Of a DNA stretch of 64,000 bases, positions 49,540-63,500 are shown piece after piece. This DNA comes from Aphis gossypii (taxonomy: Eukaryota > Arthropoda > Insecta > Hemiptera > Aphididae), in contig NC_065530.1 of NCBI RefSeq assembly GCF_020184175.1, positions 43,253,260-43,317,259 on the forward strand. The letters are read 5' to 3'. The notes beneath the pieces are model-generated. The model was not told where the DNA came from and made no database searches. It was given only the letters and a program-made list of their open reading frames with translations. Both the position numbers and the translations under genes were made by a program. Positions within the stretch are counted from its first letter, which is position 1. Every line of letters starts with the position of its first letter.

Positions 49540-52160
49540 TTAAAAATGTTCAAAAAAAAAAAAATTAACTTATCTTTAACTATTATAAAATGTTATGCTA
49601 ATTAACAAGATGATACGCCACGGGGTTTTAGATGATAGGTAATAAATATAATTACTATAATTAGTTAATATTTATTTTTTAATTTATCGTAATAAAATAA
49701 TTAACCAATTAATATAAATTAAATTGTTTATGTTTTCAATTGGATAAGTGTATACTGTATAGTGTTTATGTGTAATATTGTTACTTTTATGTGCAATGAT
49801 ATTATTAAGAGGACGTTGTACCCGCATGTGTTGTTTCCGTCTTACACACGTATGACATAGCAAATTTTCGTTCACCAGATTCAAAAGTATGCTGTTAGTT
49901 TTGATATTAGAGTGAATTGATCTATTATATAATTTAAAAGTTAGATTATTATCTAGGGCTCCACGTAGCCTTTTATTAATATTATTATTTTTAAGTAAGT
50001 TATGACCTTTTTGAAACTACCTATATATTTTAAAATGATCATAACATGCGGGTACAATGTCCTTTTAAAAGAAATCTGATGAAAAATCCTTTGTTTGGTA
50101 CTTTAGGCATAATACTTTTTGAAAAATTTATATATTGCATTATTTAACACAGGATTTTTTTAAATATAAAATATATAATTCGTATTGGTTGACACAATAA
50201 GAATGAGTAGAAAAACATGAATTCCTATACAGTTTTTTAAAAGGAAGCTGTGGATAAATATTATAATAATATTAACCGTGGATCTAGGTGATGTATCACG
50301 ATCATGTATTAATACCGCCGAATACGGAATATGGTCTTGGATTAATTATCATGTGATATTATTTTTTTTTTAAACTATTGAAATAAGGTATTAAATATCA
50401 ATAAAAACAATTTACTGTCAACATTTTTTTTGATAAGAGAAATATATAATTTTATGTAAATAAAAATATTACATACCTACTCCTATACTAGATCACGTTT
50501 ATAAACTTGGCCCAAATGACTCTCCTCGTTGCACTCTAAATCTCACTGAAAGTGTCTGATATTCAATATTTACTCTTTCATTGTTCGTCCCTAGACTCTA
50601 AACGTATTTAATAATTAATACTGCTCATTCCACTCAATCTTTCCTTCATTCTCAATTTTTCAACACTAATTCGGAAACTGTCATCAACAAAATAATCAAC
50701 TTTTTTTGGAAGCTGGTATTGTTATCTAGCAATATTTTGTTTCTTCTTGTAATCTTGTCGTATTGTTTACTTAATTGTATAACTTGAAAAATAATATAAA
50801 AGGTTCTTCAAAAGTTTTTTTTTATATTTCATTAAATTCAATTTTCGTGAGTTACAAGATTTATTGTTAAATTTGTTCGATAGGTACCGTACCGAACGTT
50901 CTGATAATGTATACTTATAATAGTTTTATACTCTAAAGTTCCGGCACTTTTTTTAGTGTTGACTATGGTTAGGTAGTATGGTACCAACTCCCGTAATGTT
51001 TGTAGGTACTGTATCTATAATTACTTATATTGAACAAAAAACAACAATGCAATTAAACTAAATATTGCGTGACAAATATTTCGATTTATCAAGTGTCGAA
51101 ACTGTTATAACTATAGCCTATAGGGTTAAGGACTTCTAGTTTTTTCATATTTTTTTAGAAAGATCGTAGAAAAATTCTAGTGTTCAACAAATGTGTTTCA
51201 TAACACCAAGAGACCAAATTTAAAATTGTATTTTGCATGTTTCGTCATTAATACATAAAATGCATATTTGGGTATATTAGAAAAATTTAGAACTTATTTG
51301 GAAATTTTTGGAATAAGTTCTTAAATTAGCTTTTAGACAAAAAAAGAACAAAATGGTAAATTTTCCATTTAAAAATAATATTTTCACTATCGGTTTGGTA
51401 ATTTACTATCGGACCGATAAAACCGAAATGCGTATGGGAAGTGAACTTTAGTTGTCCTTCATATTTTAGCGTATTTGTACTCGTTTTATCATTGCGTACA
51501 CTGCATGAAATATTTTCGTCGCGTAATAATTTTATCTATTTTAAACTATTTTTTTTTCATTTTCAATTATGCCAAAGGAAAATCAATCATTAGCTTTTCG
51601 TTTAAAAATTTGTATGTCGGAATTTAGTGATTCTCTATATAAATTGTATAATTAGTCAAAATATTAAAATAAAACATTTTTTTTAGAGCATATTTTTTGA
51701 TTTTTAGTTTTGATATTTATGGTCCATAGAGTTACTCTATGTTATGGTCCCAAAGTTTATAGAATATAGAATATTATATATTATATTATAATATCACAGA
51801 ATATAATATTATTATCTATAACCGTGATTATGACACAGAATTCTGTGATTATGGTCCATAGATAATAGAAGTACTATTATCTATGTTATGGTCAACAAAG
51901 TTTGTTTACTTTTTTTTATTATTGTTATATTGATAACAAATAACTCTGATTAGGTCCACTAAAGTAGTTACTGAATAAGTGAATACTGATTATTTTTGTT
52001 GTACCATCAAAAATTAGAATGTCTGGTTGTTTTATGTTTACCTTTACGCTTAACCATGAATTAACTTTTAATTGAAATATTATTAATTTTTTAATTTACC
52101 GAACATGGTTAGTTTTAGTTTTGGTGAAATATATTATACTATTGTTTAAGCACAATTATT
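49540..52160. other. Gene-free region between the P-like remnant and INO80
   Basis: No supported exon. Contents: a truncated copy of the palindromic MITE (49946-50015), two direct repeats starting TGGTCCATAGA each with a small palindrome (51737-51755 and 51855-51895), and long AT-rich stretches. A 28-codon frame at 51569-51655 ('MPKENQSLAFRLKICMSEFS') is too short to call. Confidence 0.5.
49946..50015 (+). repeat. Truncated copy of the 116-bp MITE
   Basis: GATTATTATCTAGGGCTCCACGTAG and the following TTTTATTRATATTATT ... AGTAAGTTATGAC match the left half of the element at 41151-41266. The right terminus is absent. Confidence 0.75.
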
Positions 52161-52164
52161 CATA

Positions 52165-55100
52165 ATGAACGGTGAAATGAACAACAACGAAATTGCTTTA
52201 CCGCTACATTACCAACAGATTATTCAAGCAATAAATATTGAACCCTATTTGAACCATGTGGAAAACATTTTCAAAACTCCTCTTGGGTAATTTTAATTTA
52301 GAATGTAGTTTTTTTTAGTTAAATTGTCTAGGTACTGCAAATGTAGTATGTATTATATTGTATTATTGTTAATGCTTACTTGATAGTTAGCTATAACATA
52401 GTGCCATAGTTAAAGCTGATAATAGGTTAGATTTATTCTGTGACCAGTGTAATAGTTACCTTTGGATTAATGAGATTTAAATATCTTAAAATTATGTCTA
52501 GTAATAACTTATTCATATTATATTTTCAGAGAGGATTCAAGTGATACAGATTTAGATGGTGATTTTAGTGATCTTGAAACTTCAGAAGGTAAGTTTTCTT
52601 TTTGTTTTTTTCTTAAAAACCTTTAACTTGGTAGAGGTATTAGATAAATCTACTATTTTTTCCCCTGGAAAATAGAAGATTTGCTTTTCTTCCAACTACC
52701 AAATAAATAAATAATAAACTAATGGATACATTTTTCAAGAAATAAACCCATTAGTTATTGAACATTTTAAGTATAGATTTTTGTTTGTTAAATGATTATT
52801 ACTTTATGAATTTTAGAACTTGTTGCTGATCGTTCTCGTTATTACAATTTATCAAATGTTGGTCAGGATCGTTTATGGCTACAAAACCTGCTTTTGGAAA
52901 ATGATGATTCAGATGATCCTGATGATGTAGTAACAGAAGAAGATCTACATATTATGATACAGCTACACTTATACAAAAAAAAATATCAAAAACAATTTCT
53001 TTCTGCTAAAAATGTAAATCATTTCATGTACATTATTTATATAATTTACTTAATCAGTTTGAATTTCTATCGAAAGCTTCAATTAATCTTATAAGTGCAA
53101 AATTATTTATTTATATTTAACATTAAGAGACTTGAAAATATTTAAAAAACAATTTTCGTTTATTTTTTAATAAAATTTACAAATTATTGTTTTTGATGGT
53201 CATTATATATATTAACAAGGTTTGAGGAATTTATGAGACATATTACAAAAGATTTAATTATGGAGAAAATAAGGAATGTTGAGCTTTGAGGTTTATAGAT
53301 TAAAATATTTTGTAATTGTCTTGCAACCGATCATTGATATTTATGAATTATAATTTTGTCTAATCCCAGTATTGGAATTTTTTATCTTTAATATGTTATA
53401 ATTTCATTAGTTGATTATGATAAAAGTATAGTATTAGTATAGTGTAATATTTAATACTAATTAATTTTGGATTGTTATTTATTATTTTTTTTTTTTAGAA
53501 AAATCGTTGTCAGTATTATGGTTCTGGTTTATTGTCTAATTTTGATAAATATCAAACCAGAACTGAAAAAAAACCTATCCAAAAGACAAAACCTACTACT
53601 GTTAAACATAAACATAAGGTATATTAAATCAATTCCATAAAAGTATTAATAACTAATAAATAATTTATTAATTTATATTTGTAGAATTCTGAAAGTGAAA
53701 AAAAACTTGCTAAAAGGAAAACACGGTCATTGAGTCCTACAGCCAAAACATTAAAACTTGAAAAGAAAAAAGCGCTTTTAGAAGCAAAAACAGCTCAAGT
53801 TATATTTATGAAAAGAAAGAAGTTATGGTTACATATGGCAAAAAAAGAAATGGGAAAAGTAAAAGATAATTATATTTTATTTTTATTTTCAATAAAAAAT
53901 AATATTTTTTTCTTTTAATATTTATAGCTACATAGAATGAAAAACAACAACCATAAAGAAATATTAATAACTTGTCGTCGTACCGCTCAGTCTTGTATGA
54001 AGCATTTGCGTCAAAAAGCTATTCAAGTAATGTATTGTATAATTTTTTTGCCTGAAAAATTATTATATAAAAAATAATGTATTAATAATTATTAGTGGTG
54101 TTTCCACTGTGATAACTGATAAGGAATTTTACGAAAGGTGTTGTTTCTCTTTTTAACCAAATCATTTTATATTTTTAAAATATAAAATTTAAATTTTTTA
54201 TTTCTATTATATATCCATTTATTTGCTTATTTATTATTATATAATATTATACTTTAGTTGACAGTTGGAGTAGGTATCTTAATAATTCCAGACTCATCTA
54301 AAATTTACAAATATTTTTTGTATACTTATGAATTGGGATTAATTGTAGGTTCATGGGAACAATTGGTGGATGGTACTTGTTTTAAATAGTTGCTTCATAG
54401 AAGATAAATTTAACATCACCACTGATAGTATGATGACTTAAATGCATAAATATCATCCCCAAAGTCTCATCTTATAAAAAAAAGTATATATTATTTATCT
54501 AAAATCATGTAAAACTGTCATTTTTCATGTATATGAAATGTATGAATAATAATTTTATGTTGAGTAATCTACCATTTATTAATAACTTACAAGACATCTC
54601 CAGGTTATCATTAAATTATTTTATGTTTAGAGTCAAAAAAATATGAAAGAAAATGTATCGCGTGCAAAACGTTTAACACGTGAAATGTTAACCTATTGGA
54701 AACGGTACGATCGAAATGAACGCGAGACTCGTAAAAAACAAGAAAAAGAAGCAGAAGAACAAAGAAAAATGGATGTAGAGTTAATGGAGGTAAATATAAT
54801 TTTGATTTAAAAACTAATTTGTCTCTTATCAATTATAAATACAATATTTAATTATTTTTCAATTTATTTGTTAAATCATATCAATTTAGGCAAAACGTCA
54901 ACAAAGAAAATTAAATTTCCTAATTACTCAAACAGAGTTGTACGCACATTTTATGTCAAAAAAGCTTGGTCAAAGTTCTGCTGAAGAACAACTTCGAATT
55001 TTAAACCAATTAGATGAAGAAAAAATTCCTAGATTGATGCATATTGAAAATTATAACAGGTTAACATTATAACTACTTATATTAACTAAATTTTCCGTTT

Positions 55101-58100
55101 TAAAAGAGATTATACCGGTGACCGACCAGTATTCTTTCGGTGCCGCGTGTTTATTATATTATGTCGGCTATGGATTTCGCTGCAAAAACAGGAAAAATGT
55201 TATGACCGCCGCCAGTTACGATGTGCAGAACTGGTATAATTTCCTTTGAAACTGAGTATAGTTGATTAAATACAATATTTAGATTTTGATAATAAATATT
55301 AGATTGTAATCATGAAAAAATATAATATTCTTTATTTATTTTACTATAACTAATAAGCTATAATAATTATAGTTAAATAAAAATAAAAATATTTAAGATG
55401 CTACTTGTTAAATGTTTTATCATAAATAGTTCAATTATATTCATGTTTACAATTAGTGAAATATACAAGGATAAAGCATTACAAAATACTCAAAAGGCAC
55501 TAGATGCTCATGAACGGCAATCTAACGAATTTGATGATCCAGAATTTAAAATAAATATGCCTCCTCCAAATGAAGAAAGACCACAGCCAACAATATTTCA
55601 AGGAAGTTTGAAACATTATCAATTAAAAGGAATGAATTGGCTTGCAAATCTTTATGACCAAGTATAATATTTTATTATCATTTATTAGAAAAAAAAAATC
55701 GATAATGACAGTAGTAAATATTAATTTTTCAATTATAGGGAATAAATGGAATATTAGCAGATGAAATGGGTTTAGGAAAGACTGTACAATCTATTGCATT
55801 TTTGTGTCACATTGCAGAATCATATCGTGAGTAATCTATTTAAAGAAAAAACAACTTAATAATACATTGTTATTTTGGTATTATAGGTGTATGGGGTCCA
55901 TTTTTAATTGTATCCCCGTCATCTACACTCCACAATTGGCAGCAAGAAATAGCAAGATTTGTTCCTACTTTTAAAGTTGTTCCATATTGGGGAAATCCAC
56001 AGGTATTTTTACTGATATAATATAATAATAATGCTTTAAAATAACTTTTTCTATAGATAAAATCTACTTTATTAAATGCAGTTTTTAATCATGAGTTATA
56101 ATTAAAAAAAAAAAATTATTACAAAAATACAAAACAAATTGTAGAGTAATTTTATTAAACTATTTCAAAATTGGCAAAATATGTATAGTTATAGTTAATT
56201 ATTTGTTATGTTATTTTATTAAAAAATGATTTAAATTAGGGATAAACAATCTTTTTAGACTCTTGGCCATATTGCTCACATTCAAAAATTAATAAAGTTT
56301 TGTGGACTCAAATTAATAGTTATGGTCTTATTTTTAAAATGTTTCTTATTATGATTTTTGTTATACATTTTTAACTACTTTTTAAATTTTCATATTATGA
56401 TAGTGTCCACTTTAAGCACATGGTCCACCGTTATTATCATTTCTAAATATTCGGTGTTTATTGAAAATTAAGGAAACAAATTTATTAGAACATATGATAG
56501 ACTAAGACATGATAAATAAAATATAATTTTTATAATTATAAAATGTATTTAGATACAAAAAGATACCTAAAAGTATAAAATATTTAATTTAATTATAATG
56601 TTGTACCGAGCTAAATATTGACCACTAGCCATAACTTACTGATTACTTATTTAAATGGTGTACATTTTTTATACTATTTCAATTGTAAAATAAATGTATA
56701 TATTATGTACTTAAATATAAATTGTGTTTTTTAGATATAAGCTATTAGTTATGTAGAAAAAAATTATGATAATACTAATTGTATAAAGTATTCATTGTCA
56801 AATGATATTACTTTATGGTTTATTTTTTGATTATTTTTCCTTTGCAGGAAAGAAAAATTTTAAGACAATTCTGGGACCAAAAAGGATTACATACACAAGA
56901 AGCTAGTTTTCATGTGGTTATAACAAGTTATCAATTGATTGTGAGTGATTTTAAATATTTTAATCGTATTAAATGGCAATATTTGGTTCTCGACGAAGCT
57001 CAAGCTATCAAAAGTACCAACAGGTATCAGTTTTTTTTTATTGAAAATTATAAATTAATAATTATTAAAAATATAATTTTTTGTGTAGTGTTCGTTGGAA
57101 ACTATTATTAACATTTAGATGCCGTAATCGTTTATTGTTAACTGGTACACCAGTACAAAATAGTATGGCTGAACTTTGGGCCTTGTTACATTTTATTATG
57201 CCAACAATGTTTGATTCTCATGATGAATTCACTGAATGGTTTTCTAAAGATATTGAGAGTCATGCAGAAAATAAAACAGGCATTGATGAAAGTAAGACCA
57301 TTATCTTAATTTATAATTACATTAAATGTGCTACAATTATACTAATAGTTTTGAAATAATTTAACTAATTTTGTATGATGATATGATGGTATAATGATAA
57401 AATAATTTATATTTTTATGTATAAATCTTTTGTTTTAGAACATTTATCGAGATTGCATTTAATTTTAAAACCATTCATGTTACGTAGAATAAAAAAGGAT
57501 GTTGAAAATGAGTTATCTGACAAAATTGAAATCTTGATGTACTGTCCACTTACTTCTCGCCAAAAAATGTTGTATTCAGGTAATAAAATTAAAATTTCTA
57601 ATCATTAAAAAAACTGTTATTTATTTACTTATTTTTAGCTTTAAGGAAAAAGATACGTATTGAAGACTTATTACATTCAGCTGGATCTTACCAATCCTCG
57701 CCCAATGTGACATCAAATTTAATGAACTTAGTGATGCAATTTAGAAAAGTTTGTATTTGTAGTTTTTATATTAAATCATTAAAGTATAGCATTATAAGTT
57801 ACATTTTTTTGGTTTTTTTTTTAGGTTTGTAATCATCCAGAATTATTTGAAAGACGAGAAGCTAGATCACCTTTTTTTTTCTGTCCTACAGAATATATTG
57901 TTCCTAAAATGATTTATTTTGACAACTCAGTTAGATATAACTTTTTGAGTAAACAACATTTACTTGCTAACAAATTTTTTATATTTAATGTTGAACAAGT
58001 ACACAATAGCTGTTTTTCTAAAAATCATGGTAAATATTATATTTATTTAAATAAAATATTCATGTTTTAATATAAGTTTTTGATCAATTTTATTTATAGA

Positions 58101-60585
58101 TAAATCACAGAGATGTAATATGTTTTGCTTTAGTAGACTTTTAAAAATGTCAGCAACTGAACTTTTTCAGATAACAAATGGTGGACTATTTTACAGGTAA
58201 TATATTTCTTAGTTGGTTAACTAGTGTAGTAGTAACTAATAATTCTCATTGTTTCCAGAATACTTTATATTTTGATACAACAAAAAATGGATAAATTAAT
58301 TGGTGAGAAAAATTGTTGGGATAAAAACAGTGTATTGTGGCCATTTATCGAACAACGCGTACCGGAGCCATTTAAATTTATCACCCCGATTGTAAAAACT
58401 TGTATTATTACTCATACAACTCATTTTCATCACCATATGAATGAAACTATGGAACACAAATTGCATCGCCTTAAACGAGTAAAAATCAGTGTATCATCAT
58501 AGTTAATTATGCTTAATTAAAAAAATTAACATTTTTAGGCAGATTCTAGTATGAATATAACAATGGAAAACATTTGTATTGAAAATATGTCATCAAATAA
58601 CTACAATTCTAGACCATCACAAATATATGAATGTCAACCAACACAACTTCCTCCTTTTATATACTTTTATTGTCCAAAAGTAACAACAAAAGCACGTCAA
58701 TTGTGGGTTCCGGGTAGTAGATCAGCTGCATATATCTGGCAACGGCACGAAACTTGTGATTCTATTGAAGGCCGTAGTTTAATATATAATGGTCATTCAA
58801 GTTTTGGTCATACTCAATGGTCATGTGAAAACATAGGAGGCGTAAATGCTTTAAAGCCTCAAAATGGATGGTCCAACATTAGCATACCAGGTAGTGCATA
58901 AATATTGAAGTCCATAGATTTCAATAACTGTAAATAATATTTTTTTTTTTTAGATAAACAAAGTTTGGTTACTGACTGTGGAAAATTGAAAATTTTGGAT
59001 AGTTTATTAACAAAATTAAAACAAGAAAATCATAGAGTTCTAATTTATTCACAGATGACAAGAATGATTGATATTTTGGAGGCAATTTAAAAAATTTGAT
59101 TTGTGTTTATTATATTCTTAATACATAATTTTGTGATTTATAGGAATATATGTGGTATAAAAAATTAAGGTATATGAGACTTGATGGTTCATCCAAAATA
59201 TCTGAAAGAAGAGATATGGTTGCTGACTTTCAAAATCGGTAAATACTAAATCGTGTTTACTAGGCAAAATTTATAAATTATTATCATTCATTTTCCCACT
59301 ACAAAAATCAATATATTTATATTACTTGGTATAAAATACTTATTTTAATTTTTTATTACTGTTTAGGTCTGACATTTTTGTATTTTTATTGAGTACGAGA
59401 GCAGGAGGATTAGGAATAAATTTGACTGCTGCTGATACTGTTATTTTTTATGACAGTGATTGGAATCCTACTGTTGATCAACAAGCAATGGATCGAGCTC
59501 ATAGGCTTGGTCAAACTAAACAGGTTAGCTCTATACATAAATACATATTAAATAATAATAATGATATAAAATGCTTTGTATTATGTTATTCTAGGTTACC
59601 GTTTATAGGCTAATAACCCAGAACTCTATTGAAGAACGAATACTTCAGAGAGCTAAAGAAAAAAGTGAAGTATGTAAATTAATGTAATTTATATTTTTTA
59701 TGATAAATAATTTCACTGACAAATTTTTTACTTAAACTGTCAATAGATACAAAGAATGGTTATTAGTGGTGGTAATCTAAAACCTGATACCTTAAAACCA
59801 AAAGAAGTTGTCTCATTACTTTTAGATGATGATGAAATTGAAAGCAAATGTAAGAATAAAAATATAATTTTATCTACATTTCAAATAATTTTAATCAACA
59901 CATTTTTAGATCGTCAAAAACAAGAGGAGAGGAGACAACTAGAAGAAACAAGAGCTGAAGGTTTCAAAGAAAAAGATCGAAAACGAAAAATAGATGTTAA
60001 TAAAATTGAAAGTTCTCCAAAAGTAAAAAAGACTGAAGATATATCAACTATTGATGATTTTGTATTAAGTCCTCGTAGTGAGGTAAATTTGTTTTATAAT
60101 ATAAATAAAAGCTTATTATGTTAATATAATTTTATTATCATTTTTTGTTCAAATGTCATATATTTACAGAGTAGTTTTGCCCACGAAGAAACTGGTAGTG
60201 AAACGACGATTGAACATGATGATTCACCTACAAAACCATCTCCAAGTAAGTTAAATAAATAATATAACTTGTCAATATGTTTGTTTAATAATTTACTATT
60301 TATTTAAGAAACGCCTACATCAACAACTAAACGGGGTAGAACAATTCGTAGAAATCGTACACCAGTAAGATCCAGTAGTTTCGGTAAATGTCTTAACTTC
60401 CAAGGAATTGTATTCAATCATATCAATACTTAATCAGCTACTATTATTTAAATGTTCTAGTTTCTGGGGACGACAGTTCTAAAAAAAAAAAAGTGAGTCC
60501 ATCCAAACGTTGTGCAAGTCGTACAAATCAGAAGACACCTGTTCTGACAAATGTATGTTTTAAAAGCTCTCCAAAAAAATCTTAA
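52165..60585 (+). CDS. INO80: Chromatin-remodelling ATPase INO80 (28 exons, 1339 aa)
   Basis: Exons: 52165-52286, 52530-52588, 52817-53013, 53499-53618, 53685-53858, 53928-54026, 54631-54789, 54890-55059, 55457-55661, 55739-55826, 55887-56002, 56848-57023, 57089-57291, 57439-57579, 57639-57748, 57825-58029, 58100-58196, 58259-58478, 58539-58890, 58954-59081, 59144-59238, 59367-59523, 59595-59669, 59747-59849, 59910-60082, 60170-60245, 60309-60383, 60461-60585. All phases match, 4020 nt. The DBINO domain (~205-345) contains 'MKHLRQKA' and 'LTREMLTYWKRYDRNER'. The SNF2 ATPase starts near 414; Walker A DEMGLGKT 443-450, DEAQ 552-555, 'LTGTPVQNS', the long INO80-specific insert (~720-1005), then the C-lobe with 'YMRLDGSSKISERRDM' and 'DRAHRLGQTKQV'. 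The C-terminus is short and basic. It is the catalytic subunit that slides nucleosomes and exchanges H2A.Z. The protein is shorter than the human one, mostly at both ends. Intron 20 has a GC donor. Confidence 0.96.
55109..55241. mobile_element. Possible small MITE in INO80 intron 8
   Basis: ATTATACCGGT at the left and ACTGGTATAAT at the right form short inverted ends around ~110 bases that are clearly richer in CG dinucleotides (GACCGACC, GACCGCCGCC) than the intron around them. No target duplication could be confirmed. Confidence 0.4.
59082..59143 (+). other. INO80: GC-AG intron (INO80 intron 20)
   Basis: The exon ends ...ATTTTGGAG at 59081 and the intron begins GCAATT; the acceptor is TTATAG at 59143. 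The joined protein 'RMIDILEEYMWYKKLRYMRL' matches the conserved helicase C-lobe, so the junction is firm; no GT donor nearby keeps the frame without loss of conserved residues. Confidence 0.85.
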
Positions 60586-63500
60586 TTTATTATGAACTTC
60601 ACGAACAAAATTACTATAGTTGCTGATTTTGATTTTTTCATTGTTAATTATGTTACTTATAAGTGAGATTGATATAGGTAGTGTACAAATAAATATACTA
60701 ATTAGTAATTTTCAGTAGTTAACATAAATGAAATATTAATAACATTATATTATTCTAATAATTGATTTATCTATAATTGATGATTGACTGTTTGTAAAAA
60801 AATTAAATTCTGATCAATATAATATTGTATACAATTTCTATGTAAAATTATATATACTTTTATAGATGTTTGAATTCTATTCTGATATTTTTATACAGCC
60901 TATTTGTCCTACTCCGTGTCTCCATTCGTATGAGTAGGTATACGGAAAATAAATATCCTGATTGACGCACTATTGTATTTTTATACATAATACATGTAAT
61001 TTTTATATATATAATATTATGCCCTAATATGTAAATGTATTATTGTTTTCGTAAATCGTAATCCTCAGATGTCAGTATTAGACGCAGCAACTTCAATGAA
61101 ATGAACAATGTCATTCGGAAACTGTTGATTTCAGAATTTGTTATCATTCGAAATACTAAATATGCACCGCGTGATCACTACTATAATACTACATAATAAT
61201 ATTAGCGCCAGATTTTGTTTTTAAAGTCTTCGTGCAGAAACTTAACGGGAAAAATGGAAGAGCCACCGGTGTGGTGTACTTTAAGTTATCTGATTTCGAA
61301 GCTAAAATCTTAGTTTTACGATTGAATTAATATTATAAAACTGTATGTTATAATAATATTTTTGATATTTTATCATAATAATATCGTTATGATTATAAAA
61401 TACCGATAAACCAAACCAGCGTATTCGTCGGTTAGTATTTTAAGTTGTAAAATACTTGATTAAAAGTGTTTAAATGCTTTTGAAGTAATTACTCAAATGA
61501 GTCAAATGCATGTTTTAAACATTAATTCTTTTTAGTTTTTATATTTTCTATTTTAAATTTAATCACGTTAAATAAAAAAGAAAATTAAGAAACGGACGTG
61601 TGCGTATAATTCAGAAAATATGGTCAAGAATAGTAAAATCTATATTATAGATTACGACTACTATAAGTAATAATTTTCTATATAATAAGAAACTTTTTTA
61701 ACTCATAAATAATACAAGTAGGTATATCAAAAATAAATCTACGACAACCACAATTCAAAATATCCGAATTGTGTATAATATACGGGTAACTGTAGGGTAT
61801 CTACCTAGCTAGCAAAATTTTAAAAGCCATTGAATATAGCTTAATAAAAAAATTAAGCCAAATACCTACATAGGTTTTGTTTTCTTAACTTCAAACTAGA
61901 AAGTCTGAAGGTCTATACATTGAAATTTAGAATTTTCCTAGATAAAGTTTGAAGCGTCTAACAATTGGCCCTCCAATTGGTCTAACCTTACACATTATAA
62001 ATAAGTACCTACTAAAATTTAGTAAACGACAAATCTGGCCCATGAGAGTATTCTATATTATAACATTATTATTATTATTAACTCCACAAGAGTGGACTTA
62101 CTGGAAGTAGAAAATCAAAAACATCCGAACTGATTATTTCACATCTGTATTCAATAATTTGGTAAGTTTCGTTTTATCATTGGCGTATAACTTGTAAAAT
62201 GGATCCCTAAATGGATACAGTTCCTCCGCCCTGAAATTTTAAATCTTAAAAATGCTTTCAATGTAGGTACTGTATACCTAAGTATAAGACACTACTATTA
62301 GTATAACAATTAAGTCTCTCTATCTAAAAAACAAAACTCTGAGCACGCCACTGAATTACACTGTTCTTCTACGAGTAACATATATGAGCATTGAGCAGTA
62401 ATTTTAGGTTTAGAAAATGTTATGAGTGTTATGATAATAAAATTGTTGTACAATGTATAATATATTATTAATATTGCAGGATTAAGAGTGTTGGACTATC
62501 ATCAATATTTCAATAAGATCAATCATTTTCTGCTTAAAACTAATGTAATAAGCATTTTAAATAAAACAGGAAGAGCCGATCGTTTGAAAAAAAAAGAAAT
62601 CACATTTTTTACGGGGTACACGCAGGATACTAAATAATATGGTGTCTGTGTAAGTATCTACACTTAACAGTTTTAAAAATCAGAATTTGATCAAACGTAA
62701 TCGGAAGGATAAATTTAAGGCCAGGATCGTGATTAATTAAATTAAATGAATTGTCTTGTATGTATATTATATACCTAAATACCTAATATAATAAGACTTA
62801 TTTTTACGATTATGTTATACCTATGAGCAAAGAAGATAAAACCGAATGTTCAACACGGAGTAGAGTCCTACTAACAGTTTAACATATTCTTGCCGAGTAT
62901 AGAAAATGGAAGCTTGCACAGCTTATAAAGTCAAACACAATATTCCTGAGTTTCTTTACCAATCAAAACAGGACAAAACGACATAACCATCAAACGAATG
63001 CATACAATAAATTCAAGTAAATAAATTATTATAAAAAAAAAATCTCGTAAACAAAATCGCATAATCATTAACATTAAATTATTACTTATAAGAAAATAAA
63101 TTGTAGTTATCCAATGACTACATTTATTTGCCGAGGCTTTTATTATATTTAATAAAAGACTTATTTTCGTATAGACAACACAGTTAACACAAAACTATAT
63201 ACATGTACATAATATTATGTTACAATAATGTAATATGTATATTAATTCGACGACCACCACCGGGCAGCACACGCGCAGTTAAAACAAAAGAACGTTTGAA
63301 AAATGCAGAAAAAAGTTATTGCAGTCGGTTTCTATAATTAAGCGTGAAATGTACATTAAATTATATTGTGCATACTGCATATATTATGATATGTACATAC
63401 ATAATAATACATAATATGTATATGCATATGTAAAGTATTGCAGTACTTACACATGATAATAAGATTATTATTATTATTTTTTATATGTATATTATAATTT

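Noticed and set aside
51569..51655. 28-codon frame 'MPKENQSLAFRLKICMSEFS'
   Set aside because: Too short, without a spliced continuation or a recognised family.
61255..61314. Short frame after an ATG in a GC-richer patch downstream of INO80
   Set aside because: About 20 codons, with no donor or domain that I could support.
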